24,639 nucleotides of DNA from Prevotella sp. CAG:891 (GCA_000437675.1 FR901787.1:41668-66306); one strand, 5' to 3'. Positions 15,727 to 24,639 are shown, counted from the first letter of the stretch. Made by a program: numbers and translations. Notes: generated by a model from the sequence alone, not told the origin.

Positions 15727-18700
15727 TTATGGCTGAACTTTCAGAAAAACTTTTTGTCCGTTCACAATGTAGAGCCCGTCATGTTTTACCTTATTCACGC
15801 GGCGTCCTTGTAAATCGTAAATGACTTTAGCGTTGTTTTCAGTCATTTGTTCCTCGATGCCCGTTTGAGTTTCGTCGAAGCTGAATGACAGAGGAGTCGA
15901 TGAAGAGCTGGTTAAAGGCAAATAGATTTTGTTGGCCGACACTTTGAAGTGTTTACCATTGTCTGTGCCCTTATTGCCGTTAGTAATCGTACCGTCAGCG
16001 TTGTATTCCAACCAGGCTTTGTACAAACCTACCTTGTTGTTTTTAGCACCAAACAGGTAGTACGAAGTCGAGGGCTTGCCTTCGAGGTACTGATTGAATG
16101 AAGCACCGTAGAGTAAATTCGGATGGTTAATAGCTTCTGCCGCATTGTTCGCAACGTAGTTCAGACGATACGTATCGGCAGCGGCTTTAACAATGACCGG
16201 AGTAGTAGCAGGCACCAAGCCATCGGCTATTTCTGTAAGTTTTAACGAGTTGCCGTTAATCTCACTTACTCTGTAAGCCTTTACATTTTCGGGCAACTTC
16301 ACAGCGTAATCCAAGTAAAGTCCGGCATAACCGTATTTGCTGATTACGAGGTCGTGGCCTATGGTTTCGCTGGCCATTTCGTCAATGTACCATCCGTCCA
16401 ATTTGGCTTCAGTGGTCAATTCTTCAGCGCGCACCGGTTCGGTTCCCGCATGAATCAGAGCAACGAGTCCATCGTTGTTTATAGGTCTGATTTGGAAGGC
16501 TTTGCCATTTTCTTTAGCAGCGAGTTCGCTTCCCTCCTTGGCGTCAGTAAGGAATGAAGTAGTGTGTAAACTTTTCAGGAACATATTGCCTGATTCGTTA
16601 ACAAACTGCCAAACTGCCTGACTTTGGGTAGCGTTTGCTTCAGTGCCGGCTTTGAGTTTGTTATCAGCGTCGACATAGAGCATCACTGCATTACGGCTAT
16701 CCTTTTTGCGCAACGTGTAGAACTTGTCGGCTTCGGGTTGATGGTATGTCAGTTTGCCATACGCCTTTTCCCATTCCTGACGAATTTTTGTATACTCAGC
16801 AGCCGTAGCTCCACGATAGGAAAGCAGGTAGGCTGCGCGTGCATATACTTTATTGTATGCTTCGGCAGAAGATGCAGTCCATTGTCCAACTTTGTTGCCA
16901 GCCTTCAGCTCGTACATGGGCAGATAGGCTGTTTGGCTGAACTTAACCAATTCGTTGTAAGGTGCCGAGGCTTCCTTAGCTTTCAATAGTGAATCGTACA
17001 CTTGTTGCAAGTTGGCTATTTGCTCATCAATCATGGCGTCGGATGCTGCTGCGCTTTGAATGGATTTGGCAGCAACCATCAGGAGTTCGGCATCAATGAT
17101 TTGTGAGTCGTTGACGCAGGTAAACTCTTTGCGCTTGTTGACTTTTACGTCAAGTTTGTAGTCGTAACTGTTCAATGAAAATTCTGCCATTGCAAAGCAA
17201 TACTGTCCCATCTTCTGATCGTTTGATTCCGTCACCACAAAACGTAGGTAACGATACTTACCAGTGGGCGTGATTTTGGGCGATTTCCATTGTTTGCCAT
17301 TTTGAACCGGAAGTGAATCCGTTCTTAATTCAAAGGTTCTGATGGGCGTAAATGTTTGTCCGTCCAAACTTTGCTCAATCCTGAAGGCATGGGGGTACGG
17401 ACCACCATTGTGTCTGGTTCGATAACTGAATGCAAACTCAGCATCAGTTTCAATATCAGTCACTTTTACTTGAATGTGATGGGGCTCGTTAACCTGAGTG
17501 CCTCTCCAACGGCTATGATAGAAAGTGTTGGGATTGTTATCGATCAATGCCGGTTCACTTCCACCAGATGCAGGGAAGTTGGTCTCCGTATTCTGGTCGG
17601 CGTTTGATGAAAGGTAAGCTTTCCCGTTTGCATCCTTACATTGCAAGGCTATAGGAGCAGCAGTAGCCACGTTGCGGTCTTCTTTATATTCCACTGTAGC
17701 CACTTCGTTCATCAGTGCTTCGGTTTTAGCAATGAGTGCACCCAAGTTGTTCTTCTTAGCTTCCATGGCCTGCATGTCGATGCTATGGCAAGCATCCGCA
17801 AACTTTTGGTAAGCCGCATCCAAACTTTCTTTGGCAGTCTTCAGTTGCTCAATTTGTTCTCTGCCCGTTTCCAATGCCTTGCGAGCTTTTTTAATTTCTT
17901 CAACAAGGGCATCGTACTCAGCTTTTGCAGTCTCGTACTTGCTGTTCAGCACAGGAGTAGTCAGTGAAAATTCCGACATCGAGAAGTAAGGATGGCCCAT
18001 AGCCATTTCTCTACCCCAAGTAGCTTTAACCATGAAACGCAGGTGGCGGAAACCTGCATCGAACAGGGGAGAGATAAACTCTGTACTGCGATGCTGGGGC
18101 AGTCCCGTATTGATGGTCATGATGGGAGTGAATTCTCCATTATCCTTAGCACCTTCGATAAGGATGGTTCTCGGACGTTCCTTGCTGTCGGCATTGCGCG
18201 TGACGTAACGCATGCTGATTAATGGAAGTTGCTGATTCTTCAAATCAACTTTCAGATAGTGGTCAAGGCTATCCTTTGATGTTTTGGTAAGTAAGAACGT
18301 GTTGATGTTCTTATCAAGCAAGTTGTATCCGTTTTTGGCAACACCATTGACCGTGTCATTGGTTGCTGCTGCCGCATTGCAGTAAAGATAGCCTGTTTCG
18401 TTTTCCTGCGTGGTTTGCAGTTTCACTTCGGTAATCTCAGCGTTTTTGCGAATTAAAGCTTCGGCCATGCTGGCAGATTTGGCGAGGTTTTGGAAAGCCT
18501 GTTCGTTTTCTTCAACCTTGACCAATGACAGGCGCCAGCGGCTCTGCGTACCTTCAATCTTAGCCCAACCTTGCAAGTTGCCTCTTTGGTGCTCGTAGTT
18601 GATGTACCCCTTGCTGCAACCAAGTGCAAAGTAATTATTGTCAAGGGTTTCCATGTGATAGGGTTCAGTTGCATTCTTTTCAACCAACTTCATTTGCACG

Positions 18701-21700
18701 CTTTTTTCTGCAGCTGAAAGGTATTTGCCCGTTTCGACGTGCTTGATGTAGTAGCTGTTTTCGCCCACCATTTCAAAGAGCCATTCGCTGCCTTTGGTTT
18801 CCTCGGACTTGATTCTCATGGCATTGTCGTCATGGCGATACACATATTTGTTCGGACCATATTCGCATTCCAGCAAGTAAGAGCTGTTCGGTACAAACGA
18901 AATGCGTGAATCCTCAGCATTCATGATGCGGTGAATTTCTTCGGTCAGCAGTTTCGAGGTTGAAATGTAAGCCGCCTTGTCTTTGTTGTCATACACAGTT
19001 TCAGCCTTCGCCAGCAATTTTTCCAGTTCCACAACGGCCTGCTTATGGTAGAAACCAACAATGCGACTTTTCTCGTCGACTTTCTTCAGCAAATTCTTGG
19101 CATCCTCCATTGCGGTGCGCAGCAAGTCGCGCTGTTCGCCCACAGCGTCGCTACCTTTGATTTCGGTAAGTTCGCCGGCAGCGTTCACCACGTAGATGTG
19201 TAATTTGCGCGAAGCCAGTTTCTGACGGGCACGTTCCGAAAGCGTAAAGCTGTAACGGTCAGAAAAGGCTTGCAGCATACCTTCATCGTCGTATGCCAGC
19301 AAGCCTACACCGCCCTTGGCACCGCTAACCACGATTTGGCCATTTTGCATGACATAGGTGTAGGTGCCTGTAATCGTGTCGTTTTGGGCATGGATAAAGT
19401 CGGTGTACATACCCATATCGGCCTGAGGCGCGCCGCTGTAACTATGACGTTTCGTAGTGCCGTCGTGCGAATAAACCGTTTTGCCGGCACAGTCGTTGAT
19501 GAAAATGATGTTGCGGTTCAGCGGCAGATTCCACGATTTAACCTCGGCAATGGCTGCGTCCACCTGTTCTTGCGTCATGGTGTAGTCCGACGAGGTGTAG
19601 TCTGCCACATGGCGCTGCTTCAGCGGAGTAAAGAAGCAGTGGGCGCGGAAAAATTCCGTAAGGTCTTCTCCGGCAGCCTTGCAACACATTTTGTAGAAGT
19701 GGAGCAAGCACTGCGCACCGTCCTGATCAACCGTTACGTTCATTGGGTCTCGGCGCAGCAGTTCGAACAGGCGAGGGTAGAAGCGGTTGTTCTTGCCCGC
19801 CAGGTGATAGTAGAGCCACAACTTATAGTAAAGGTGCATTTGCACACCCAGTGTGGTATGGAAAAAGTCGCCGTCGGGTCGGTTATATACTTTGAGCAGA
19901 TTAACCAATGCACCGTCGGCCATGTTCGAGGTGGCTTTACCGTCGAACCAAACGCAGATGTTTGAAAAAATATTGTTCGACGACTCTTTCAAACCATTCA
20001 TGTGAATGAGTTCCTGGTGCTGGTGGCCTATTTCGTGGGCAGCTCCCCAAATGTTGCCATAGTTGTTGCTTTCCTTTGAGGCCATGCCTACGGTGATAGC
20101 CGGGAAGGTGCTGATGTTGTAGCCGCTATAGCCGTTTGAACCAACCATATAGCCGGTTACCATACCCCACGATTTGCCATGAACGCGATACACGTCGGAG
20201 TAGTCAATCGGGGTGATGGGGTCGTCGCCCATGTAGGTGTAGATGCCTCGTGAGGGGTCGTCGAGTGTGGGGAAGTCCTTTTTGGCTTGTTCGTATTCCT
20301 CGCGGCTGAGCAAACCCAGGGTTAATCGTTGGGCAAACATGAGTTTGTCCCATGCTGCAATCACATCTTCCACCTTAACCTGCTCGTTCAGGAAGTTGGA
20401 AAGACCGGGATATTTTTTGCCACCGGCCACCGTGCTGTCTTGATAAAGGTGCAATATCTGGTATTTACCCAGAATGGTGATGGCGTGCATATTGGCGCGC
20501 TTTTCGTAATAATCCCAGTCTTCGTTTTTGTCGGGAGTGTACAGCGAGTCGCCCATGCGGTTGTAATAACCGTTGAGGTTTCCACCTTCAATGTGGATTT
20601 TCAGATCATCGTAACTTGAAAGTTTCCGACCGGTCAATTTGCGGTCTTTAAAGGTTTCGACCGTGTAGCAAATAAACGTGTTGGTTTCGTTTTTCTGAAT
20701 GGGAACAATGTTCAAGCCTTTCTTGAGCTTGGTTCCAGTTTGGGTATCACCCACGGGGCGGTTATATCCTTCGAATGTACCGAGGTAAACGTAAGAGCCC
20801 TCCTTAATATCTCCGCCCACCATGACGTAGAGCGTATCGCCCTTGCTTGCATAAATACCCGTAGGGTTGTTCATCACAGAGTGAGGTTGAATGCGGATAG
20901 CTCGGCCTGCTTCATGCGGGTTGCTGTAAGGTTCGCAGAGTTGTACGCGAAATTTTCGGGCATATTTATCGTCCCATTGAGGTTTGGAAGGATTGCCGTT
21001 TGCCTCAGTCCAGTCGTTTTTCTTGATTTTTTTAACCAGATTTCTGAGTGTTTCCGGAAGTTTCAGCAAGTCTTCATCTTTGTCCAGCTCGCTTTCTGCC
21101 ATAGAGGCATATTTGTTTTGCAACACGGTGCAAGCAGTGTCGGTGAAAACCTTGTAGAGGGTTCTTTCGTAAACAAGTGCTCGGTAATATTCTGTTTTCG
21201 AAGCCTCATAATGGGCTACTTTTTTAAGTTGCTCTTCAATTTTTGCTTGGTCCCAATTGGTTTGAACTTCAATTTTCCATTTCGAAAAATTGTCATTATC
21301 ACTATTACAGATAATTGTATTTCGGTTACCGGCAAAATTCAAGCATAGGTTACTCACGCCATTCTGAGTGTCGCTCATGACATAATAGGTCGTTGCTCCA
21401 TTCTTTTCCTTCTCAACACAATAGTGGTATGAAGGAGTGTCTAAAGCAATGGTGGGAATAAGCCCCCATGGTTCTAAGTGCTTTTCCGAACTGTTCAGAT
21501 ACAAACCATTACCTAAATTGCGTAGCGCAAATTGTCCAGCATTGACTCCTTTGCCTTCGACAGCAATCCAAAGTTGGAAGGGATTTGTTTTGTTAAGCCC
21601 AGCATCTCCTATCGTTAAGTTAGGAGCGCTACTTAAGGCCCTATTATTACCTTTACAGACAAAGTGGTAAACTTTGCCATTTTCTAATTGTGCCCAGGCA

Positions 21701-21777
21701 TCCGACAAACACATTGCTGAGACCATCAGCAATGTAATCAGTTTTCGCAAGGGCATACAAACCTTGTTTACGTTCAT
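15727..21777 (-). CDS. Large secreted M60-type zinc metallopeptidase with lectin-like and F5/8 C domains
   Basis: This is a 2016-residue exported protein. A signal peptide (residues 1-29, core LITLLMVSAMCLS, likely cut after AWA) is followed by a beta-trefoil-like region (about 30-170) and a long N-terminal M60-associated region. The zinc motif HEIGH is at 581-585, with Glu598 in ESSNNIFSN as probable third ligand; this fits the M60/enhancin pattern. Helical spacer segments (about 880-960 and 1277-1362) alternate with a second trefoil-like region (about 965-1090) and two F5/8 type C (CBM32-like) domains (about 1110-1270 and 1370-1535). The C-terminus (IYDLQGRRV...GLYIVNGQKV) is of a kind common on Prevotella surface proteins and may serve sorting. 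Known M60-like enzymes of gut Bacteroidetes cleave O-glycosylated proteins such as mucins; that target is inferred here. It has its own promoter. Confidence 0.9.
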   Translation of the reverse strand: MNVNKVCMPLRKLITLLMVSAMCLSDAWAQLENGKVYHFVCKGNNRALSSAPNLTIGDAGLNKTNPFQLWIAVEGKGVNAGQFALRNLGNGLYLNSSEKHLEPWGLIPTIALDTPSYHYCVEKEKNGATTYYVMSDTQNGVSNLCLNFAGNRNTIICNSDNDNFSKWKIEVQTNWDQAKIEEQLKKVAHYEASKTEYYRALVYERTLYKVFTDTACTVLQNKYASMAESELDKDEDLLKLPETLRNLVKKIKKNDWTEANGNPSKPQWDDKYARKFRVQLCEPYSNPHEAGRAIRIQPHSVMNNPTGIYASKGDTLYVMVGGDIKEGSYVYLGTFEGYNRPVGDTQTGTKLKKGLNIVPIQKNETNTFICYTVETFKDRKLTGRKLSSYDDLKIHIEGGNLNGYYNRMGDSLYTPDKNEDWDYYEKRANMHAITILGKYQILHLYQDSTVAGGKKYPGLSNFLNEQVKVEDVIAAWDKLMFAQRLTLGLLSREEYEQAKKDFPTLDDPSRGIYTYMGDDPITPIDYSDVYRVHGKSWGMVTGYMVGSNGYSGYNISTFPAITVGMASKESNNYGNIWGAAHEIGHQHQELIHMNGLKESSNNIFSNICVWFDGKATSNMADGALVNLLKVYNRPDGDFFHTTLGVQMHLYYKLWLYYHLAGKNNRFYPRLFELLRRDPMNVTVDQDGAQCLLHFYKMCCKAAGEDLTEFFRAHCFFTPLKQRHVADYTSSDYTMTQEQVDAAIAEVKSWNLPLNRNIIFINDCAGKTVYSHDGTTKRHSYSGAPQADMGMYTDFIHAQNDTITGTYTYVMQNGQIVVSGAKGGVGLLAYDDEGMLQAFSDRYSFTLSERARQKLASRKLHIYVVNAAGELTEIKGSDAVGEQRDLLRTAMEDAKNLLKKVDEKSRIVGFYHKQAVVELEKLLAKAETVYDNKDKAAYISTSKLLTEEIHRIMNAEDSRISFVPNSSYLLECEYGPNKYVYRHDDNAMRIKSEETKGSEWLFEMVGENSYYIKHVETGKYLSAAEKSVQMKLVEKNATEPYHMETLDNNYFALGCSKGYINYEHQRGNLQGWAKIEGTQSRWRLSLVKVEENEQAFQNLAKSASMAEALIRKNAEITEVKLQTTQENETGYLYCNAAAATNDTVNGVAKNGYNLLDKNINTFLLTKTSKDSLDHYLKVDLKNQQLPLISMRYVTRNADSKERPRTILIEGAKDNGEFTPIMTINTGLPQHRSTEFISPLFDAGFRHLRFMVKATWGREMAMGHPYFSMSEFSLTTPVLNSKYETAKAEYDALVEEIKKARKALETGREQIEQLKTAKESLDAAYQKFADACHSIDMQAMEAKKNNLGALIAKTEALMNEVATVEYKEDRNVATAAPIALQCKDANGKAYLSSNADQNTETNFPASGGSEPALIDNNPNTFYHSRWRGTQVNEPHHIQVKVTDIETDAEFAFSYRTRHNGGPYPHAFRIEQSLDGQTFTPIRTFELRTDSLPVQNGKQWKSPKITPTGKYRYLRFVVTESNDQKMGQYCFAMAEFSLNSYDYKLDVKVNKRKEFTCVNDSQIIDAELLMVAAKSIQSAAASDAMIDEQIANLQQVYDSLLKAKEASAPYNELVKFSQTAYLPMYELKAGNKVGQWTASSAEAYNKVYARAAYLLSYRGATAAEYTKIRQEWEKAYGKLTYHQPEADKFYTLRKKDSRNAVMLYVDADNKLKAGTEANATQSQAVWQFVNESGNMFLKSLHTTSFLTDAKEGSELAAKENGKAFQIRPINNDGLVALIHAGTEPVRAEELTTEAKLDGWYIDEMASETIGHDLVISKYGYAGLYLDYAVKLPENVKAYRVSEINGNSLKLTEIADGLVPATTPVIVKAAADTYRLNYVANNAAEAINHPNLLYGASFNQYLEGKPSTSYYLFGAKNNKVGLYKAWLEYNADGTITNGNKGTDNGKHFKVSANKIYLPLTSSSSTPLSFSFDETQTGIEEQMTENNAKVIYDLQGRRVNKVKHDGLYIVNGQKVFLKVQP

Positions 21778-22006
21778 ATTTTAAAGAATTGATTGTTTGG
21801 CGTTTTAAAAAAATACCTTTTCAATAAAGTGTTTGTTATCCTTCATACGGTTTGATGCATCACGCAGTTTGCCGTAAGTTATATTTACTTGAATGTCAAA
21901 CAATAGAGAAAAATATAGGCCCTGTAACAAGAGCTTATTGTGTGAAAAGAGAATATGTAAGGTTTGAGGTGGACAAATTGTTATCAATCCTAATACTTAT
22001 TCGGTG

Positions 22007-22038
22007 CAAAATTAGAGAATAATATTATTATATGCAAA
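22007..22038 (-). promoter_or_regulatory. Promoter of the M60 peptidase gene
   Basis: On the - strand TTTG (22035-22038) is followed after exactly 20 bases by TAATTTTG (22007-22014). This fits the Bacteroidetes -33/-7 consensus (TTTG, about 19-20 bases, TAnnTTTG). The spacer is AT-rich. Confidence 0.7.
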
Positions 22039-22158
22039 TAGTTAAACAAATAATAACATAAAAAGGGCACGTTTTGGCTAATTGTATGTTTAGATTTAAC
22101 GAATTGGTACATTGTCAGAGACCGGTGTGCTTTTTGCTGAGGTTGGAAGTTCCATTTG

Positions 22159-22199
22159 TGAAAAAAAAGGTCTGACATCGTGGTTGGATGTCAGACCTT
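22159..22199 (-). terminator. Intrinsic terminator after htrA
   Basis: AAGGTCTGACATC (22167-22179) pairs perfectly with GATGTCAGACCTT (22187-22199) around a 7-nt loop. A run of eight or more T follows on the - strand. Confidence 0.92.
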
Positions 22200-22281
22200 G
22201 GTAGTGGGTAAAAATGAAATGATGCTCAGAGACTTTTCATTCATTTTTACTTGTTAGAAAGTTCGAAAATTCACTCCTTCA

Positions 22282-23724
22282 TTATTTCTTTTTTGCGTCT
22301 TTGGGGTCAGAAAGTTCAACGGCAAATGAACGATTCAAACCGCTTTGTGTTTTGGCACGAATCCACAGAACGCGGTCGGTGCTCAGGTTTGCATTCTTCA
22401 CCACTTCATCGAAGTCCTCAGTAGTTCTCATTTCCCTGTCGTTGACCTTCATGATAATCAATCCCTTGGTAATGCCGGCATCTTTCAGTTTACCTTCGCG
22501 AACAGCCGAAACCATTAAGCCGTAAGGCAAACTCAACTGTTTCTTCTCTGCGTCAGTAAGCGGGCGAAGGGCAGCACCCATGGCATCTACGTCAAGATTT
22601 TGTACAGCCGAAGTGGTGCCTTGCACATTGCGGAGGGTGAGTGTGGCATGGCGTACCTTTTTATCGCGAATGTAAGTTACCTCAATCTTATCGCCCGGAC
22701 GATGATTAACCATGAGTTCCTGAAGTTCGCCAAATTTACCAATCTTCTTATTATCAATGGCTGTAATTACATCACCTTCTTTCAGTCCGGCTTCTGAAGC
22801 AGCTCCGTCAGCGCTGACTTCAGATACATAAATACCATTGACTGTACCCAAATCAACCTCTTTGCCTTTTTCCTTTTCCATGTCGATGTAGGTCGATACA
22901 TCCATACCGCCTATACCCAGTAATGCACGCTGCACAGAACCATACTTCTTCAAATCTTCAACCACCTTGTTCATGATAGAAGTAGGAATGGCAAAACCAT
23001 ATCCTGCATACGAACCAGTTTGTGAATAAAGCATGGCGTTGATGCCGACCAACTCACCACGGGCATTTACCAATGCACCACCAGAGTTACCGGGATTGAT
23101 GGCAGCGTCTGTTTGAATGAAACTTTCGATGCTATCAGGGGCGGCACCCAGCGAACGTGCCTTTGCACTGACAATACCAGCCGTCACCGTTGATGTCAAG
23201 CTAAACGGGTTGCCAATGGCAAGCACCCATTCGCCTAATTTCAAGTTATCAGAGTTAGCCACTTGAATAGCAGGCAGTCCTTCAGCTTGTACTTTGATAA
23301 GTGCCAAGTCGGTAGTTTTGTCTGTGCCAATGATGCGTGCGCTAAACTCACGGTTATCGTTGAGTTTCACGGTGATTTCGTCCGCATCGCCTACCACGTG
23401 GTTGTTGGTCACAATGTAACCATCGGCAGTCAGGATAACTCCGGATCCGGCACCGGTACGTTTGGGCGTTTGAATGCGACGTTGCTGTCCGCCACCGCCA
23501 CGACCAAAGAATTCGCCAAAGAAATCTTCGAACGGGTTATTGTACTCAATGGTTTGTGTTTTACTATTCGTTGTCACTTTAATGTAAACCACAGAGTTTA
23601 CAGCCTTTTCGGCAGCAACAGTCAAATCGATGGGATTCTGCGGTACAGCAGTTGTGGCCATAGCCGGAGTTTGAAGTCCAAGTGTAAAGGCCAAAGCCAA
23701 TACAGTCATCCAGGTTCTTTTCAT
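22282..23724 (-). CDS. degP: Periplasmic serine protease of the Do/HtrA (DegP/DegQ) family
   Basis: HtrA degrades or refolds damaged envelope proteins. The ATG at 23724 gives 480 residues starting MKRTWMTVLALAF, a typical signal peptide cut near AMA (residue 23). A TTG two codons upstream is a poorer start. The trypsin-like domain carries the triad His109 (TNNHVVGD), Asp139 (TTDLALIKV) and Ser214 (INPGNSGGALV). A glycine- and Phe-rich loop (EDFFGEFFGRGGGG, about 66-79) corresponds to the regulatory LA loop. Two PDZ domains follow (about 275-365 and 375-470). It appears monocistronic: it has its own leader and a strong terminator before the M60 gene. DegP and DegQ cannot be told apart here. 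Confidence 0.96.
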   Translation of the reverse strand: MKRTWMTVLALAFTLGLQTPAMATTAVPQNPIDLTVAAEKAVNSVVYIKVTTNSKTQTIEYNNPFEDFFGEFFGRGGGGQQRRIQTPKRTGAGSGVILTADGYIVTNNHVVGDADEITVKLNDNREFSARIIGTDKTTDLALIKVQAEGLPAIQVANSDNLKLGEWVLAIGNPFSLTSTVTAGIVSAKARSLGAAPDSIESFIQTDAAINPGNSGGALVNARGELVGINAMLYSQTGSYAGYGFAIPTSIMNKVVEDLKKYGSVQRALLGIGGMDVSTYIDMEKEKGKEVDLGTVNGIYVSEVSADGAASEAGLKEGDVITAIDNKKIGKFGELQELMVNHRPGDKIEVTYIRDKKVRHATLTLRNVQGTTSAVQNLDVDAMGAALRPLTDAEKKQLSLPYGLMVSAVREGKLKDAGITKGLIIMKVNDREMRTTEDFDEVVKNANLSTDRVLWIRAKTQSGLNRSFAVELSDPKDAKKK

Positions 23725-23887
23725 ATTCAAGATATGTTTGATTGATGTTATTATCTATGTTGTAAACAGATGCTTTTTGATTCGATTGTAGCAAAATCAG
23801 TGCCAATCAATGGTATTGTCATTACCAAGAAGTAGGTGCTCGGAATAATTTATAGCATTGTTGGTCGGCATCTTAACTAAGCGGTAG

Positions 23888-23895
23888 CAAAAATA
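23888..23895 (-). promoter_or_regulatory. Possible -7 element for htrA
   Basis: TATTTTTG on the - strand fits TAnnTTTG, about 160 bases before the htrA ATG. No convincing -33 TTTG accompanies it. Confidence 0.35.
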
Positions 23896-24085
23896 CAATT
23901 TCTCCTTTTTCTATGTGCATATTGGCAAGTAAAAACATCGGATATTGCTCTCTTTTAACACTATTGGGTGAAAGAGTAAAACTTGTTAGGTTTACGAACC
24001 TGAAATTAAGGGCTAATTAACGCGTAATGTTAACAGCAAGAAGGAAGTAATGGAGTGGAAAATAGCTTTTGCCCTTTTTCTTTTC

Positions 24086-24175
24086 TATATAAGGATAGTG
24101 CAAGGCGAGCGCAGTATCGAACCAAAAACATGCTTTTGAGTCAAGGTATTGCCGAGCCGCCTTATACCTTATATA
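24086..24175. repeat. Long imperfect stem-loop, probable dispersed structured element
   Basis: Nested complementary arms are TATATAAGG (24086-24094) with CCTTATATA (24167-24175), AAGGCG (24102-24107) with CGCCTT (24158-24163), GCAGTATC (24111-24118) with GGTATTGC (24145-24152, two G-T pairs), and CAAAA (24123-24127) with TTTTG (24134-24138). All fold into one rod about 90 bases long. The GAGCGCA...TTGCCGAGCCGC frame resembles intergenic repeats I associate with Prevotella, but that is recollection only. Confidence 0.6.
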
Positions 24176-24398
24176 AAGATACACCTACTTATAAGCCAAA
24201 AATTGAGCAATTAGGATTAACAGGATTGCCTTAGCCTGAAATACATGGTAAGATCATGAATAGCTCGTTTTGTATTCTTTTAAGGATAGAATCTTAGTAT
24301 ATGTATTCGTAGTGTAATGAATTTAAAAATATAAGGAGAAGGGTCGTATTGACTTTAGGACAAAACACGCGTTCGGTAATCAAGGAATAGACAGATTA

Positions 24399-24544
24399 TG
24401 AAAGCGCTGATTATCAGAAGTTCCGAGCTTGTTGAGATTCTTTAAGCGAAAAAAATAACTAGCTCGGAACTAATTTGAACAAGCTTGGAACTAATTTCAA
24501 CAAGCTTGGAGCAAATTTTCAGAGTCGCGGAGTAATTTGGCAGA
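24399..24544 (+). repeat. Dispersed intergenic element, right copy: 21-bp-periodic array
   Basis: It begins TGAAAGCGCTGATTATCAG (24399-24417), followed by a unit starting AGTTCCGAGCT (24419). A 21-bp unit ends at 24439, then comes a 17-bp insertion (24440-24456) relative to the left copy. Four 21-bp units run from 24461 to 24544, with cores GCTCGGAAC, GCTTGGAAC, GCTTGGAGC and CGCGGAG. AGTTCCGAGCT (24419-24429) and AGCTCGGAACT (24461-24471) form an 11-bp inverted repeat. The order of parts matches the left copy at 2213-2358, which lies in the opposite orientation. Confidence 0.85.
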
Positions 24545-24639
24545 CCGGTTTATCAACAACCCTTCTGCACTGAAAATGGTGCCCAGTGGCGTTGTGAATT
24601 TTTATTTTAAGAGTCACTACTGTCCAATAAAAGTTAGCT

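Larger units (their letters stand above)
21778..22281 (-). other. Intergenic leader between htrA and the M60 peptidase gene
   Basis: About 500 bases with no supported gene. From the htrA side it holds the htrA terminator, an AT-rich stretch, a good two-part promoter at 22007-22038, and a 5' leader of about 220 bases for the M60 gene. Confidence 0.6.
23725..24639. other. Gene-free right end of the window
   Basis: About 915 bases without a supported gene on either strand. It contains the htrA leader and a possible promoter, the long stem-loop at 24086-24175, the second 21-bp-periodic element at 24399-24544, and an unexplained edge sequence. Confidence 0.6.

Noticed and set aside
19270..19965. 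231-residue frame antisense to the M60 gene
   Set aside because: It lies wholly inside a well-supported secreted protein gene, has no promoter and no recognisable domain.
23728..23730. TTG as start of htrA
   Set aside because: The ATG two codons later gives a normal signal peptide (MKRTWM...).
24110..24140. tRNA-like T-arm (GGTTCGATAC on the - strand)
   Set aside because: The flanking bases do not form a T-stem, and no acceptor stem, anticodon arm or CCA can be placed. The bases are better explained by the long stem-loop.
24461..24544. Repeat array as a CRISPR
   Set aside because: Units are contiguous and 21 bp long with no unique spacers, they drift in sequence, and no cas genes are nearby.

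Overview
The window looks like a chromosomal segment of a Prevotella-like member of the Bacteroidales. The evidence is the protein sequences (RecG, RecQ, ClpP/ClpX, trigger factor and HtrA of Bacteroidetes type), the absence of Shine-Dalgarno sequences, A/T-rich start contexts, several matches to the Bacteroidetes promoter element TAnnTTTG, and the gene order tig-clpP-clpX-recQ. There is no rRNA, tRNA, CRISPR array or intact insertion sequence.

Layout, left to right. (1) 1-1977: recG on the + strand, cut by the left edge. (2) 1978-2621: a gene-free stretch holding a 21-bp-periodic repeat element. (3) 2622-3581: a BASS-type membrane transporter (+), convergent with a cytoplasmic TPR protein (3714-5153, -); a strong bidirectional terminator lies between them. 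(4) 5260-9199: recQ-glnS, a tight two-gene unit on the - strand. (5) 9494-13009: tig-clpP-clpX (-), protein folding and ATP-dependent proteolysis, with hairpins between tig and clpP. (6) 13203-15010: menG(ubiE)-fmt (-), menaquinone methylation and initiator-tRNA formylation. (7) 15478-21777: a 2016-residue secreted M60-type metallopeptidase with lectin-like and F5/8 C-type domains, followed by a 51-residue protein of unknown function and two tandem hairpins. (8) 22282-23724: a periplasmic Do/HtrA protease (-). (9) 23725-24639: a gene-free stretch with a long structured repeat-like element and a second, inverted copy of the 21-bp-periodic element.

Most of the window is housekeeping: DNA repair (recG, recQ), translation (glnS, fmt), quinone synthesis, and protein quality control in the cytoplasm (Tig, ClpXP) and periplasm (HtrA). 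The accessory part is the large secreted M60 peptidase, probably aimed at glycoproteins such as mucins, and its small downstream partner. The least explained signals are non-coding: the two homologous 21-bp-periodic elements facing each other about 22 kb apart, the long stem-loop at 24086-24175, and the mutually exclusive hairpins after the small gene.
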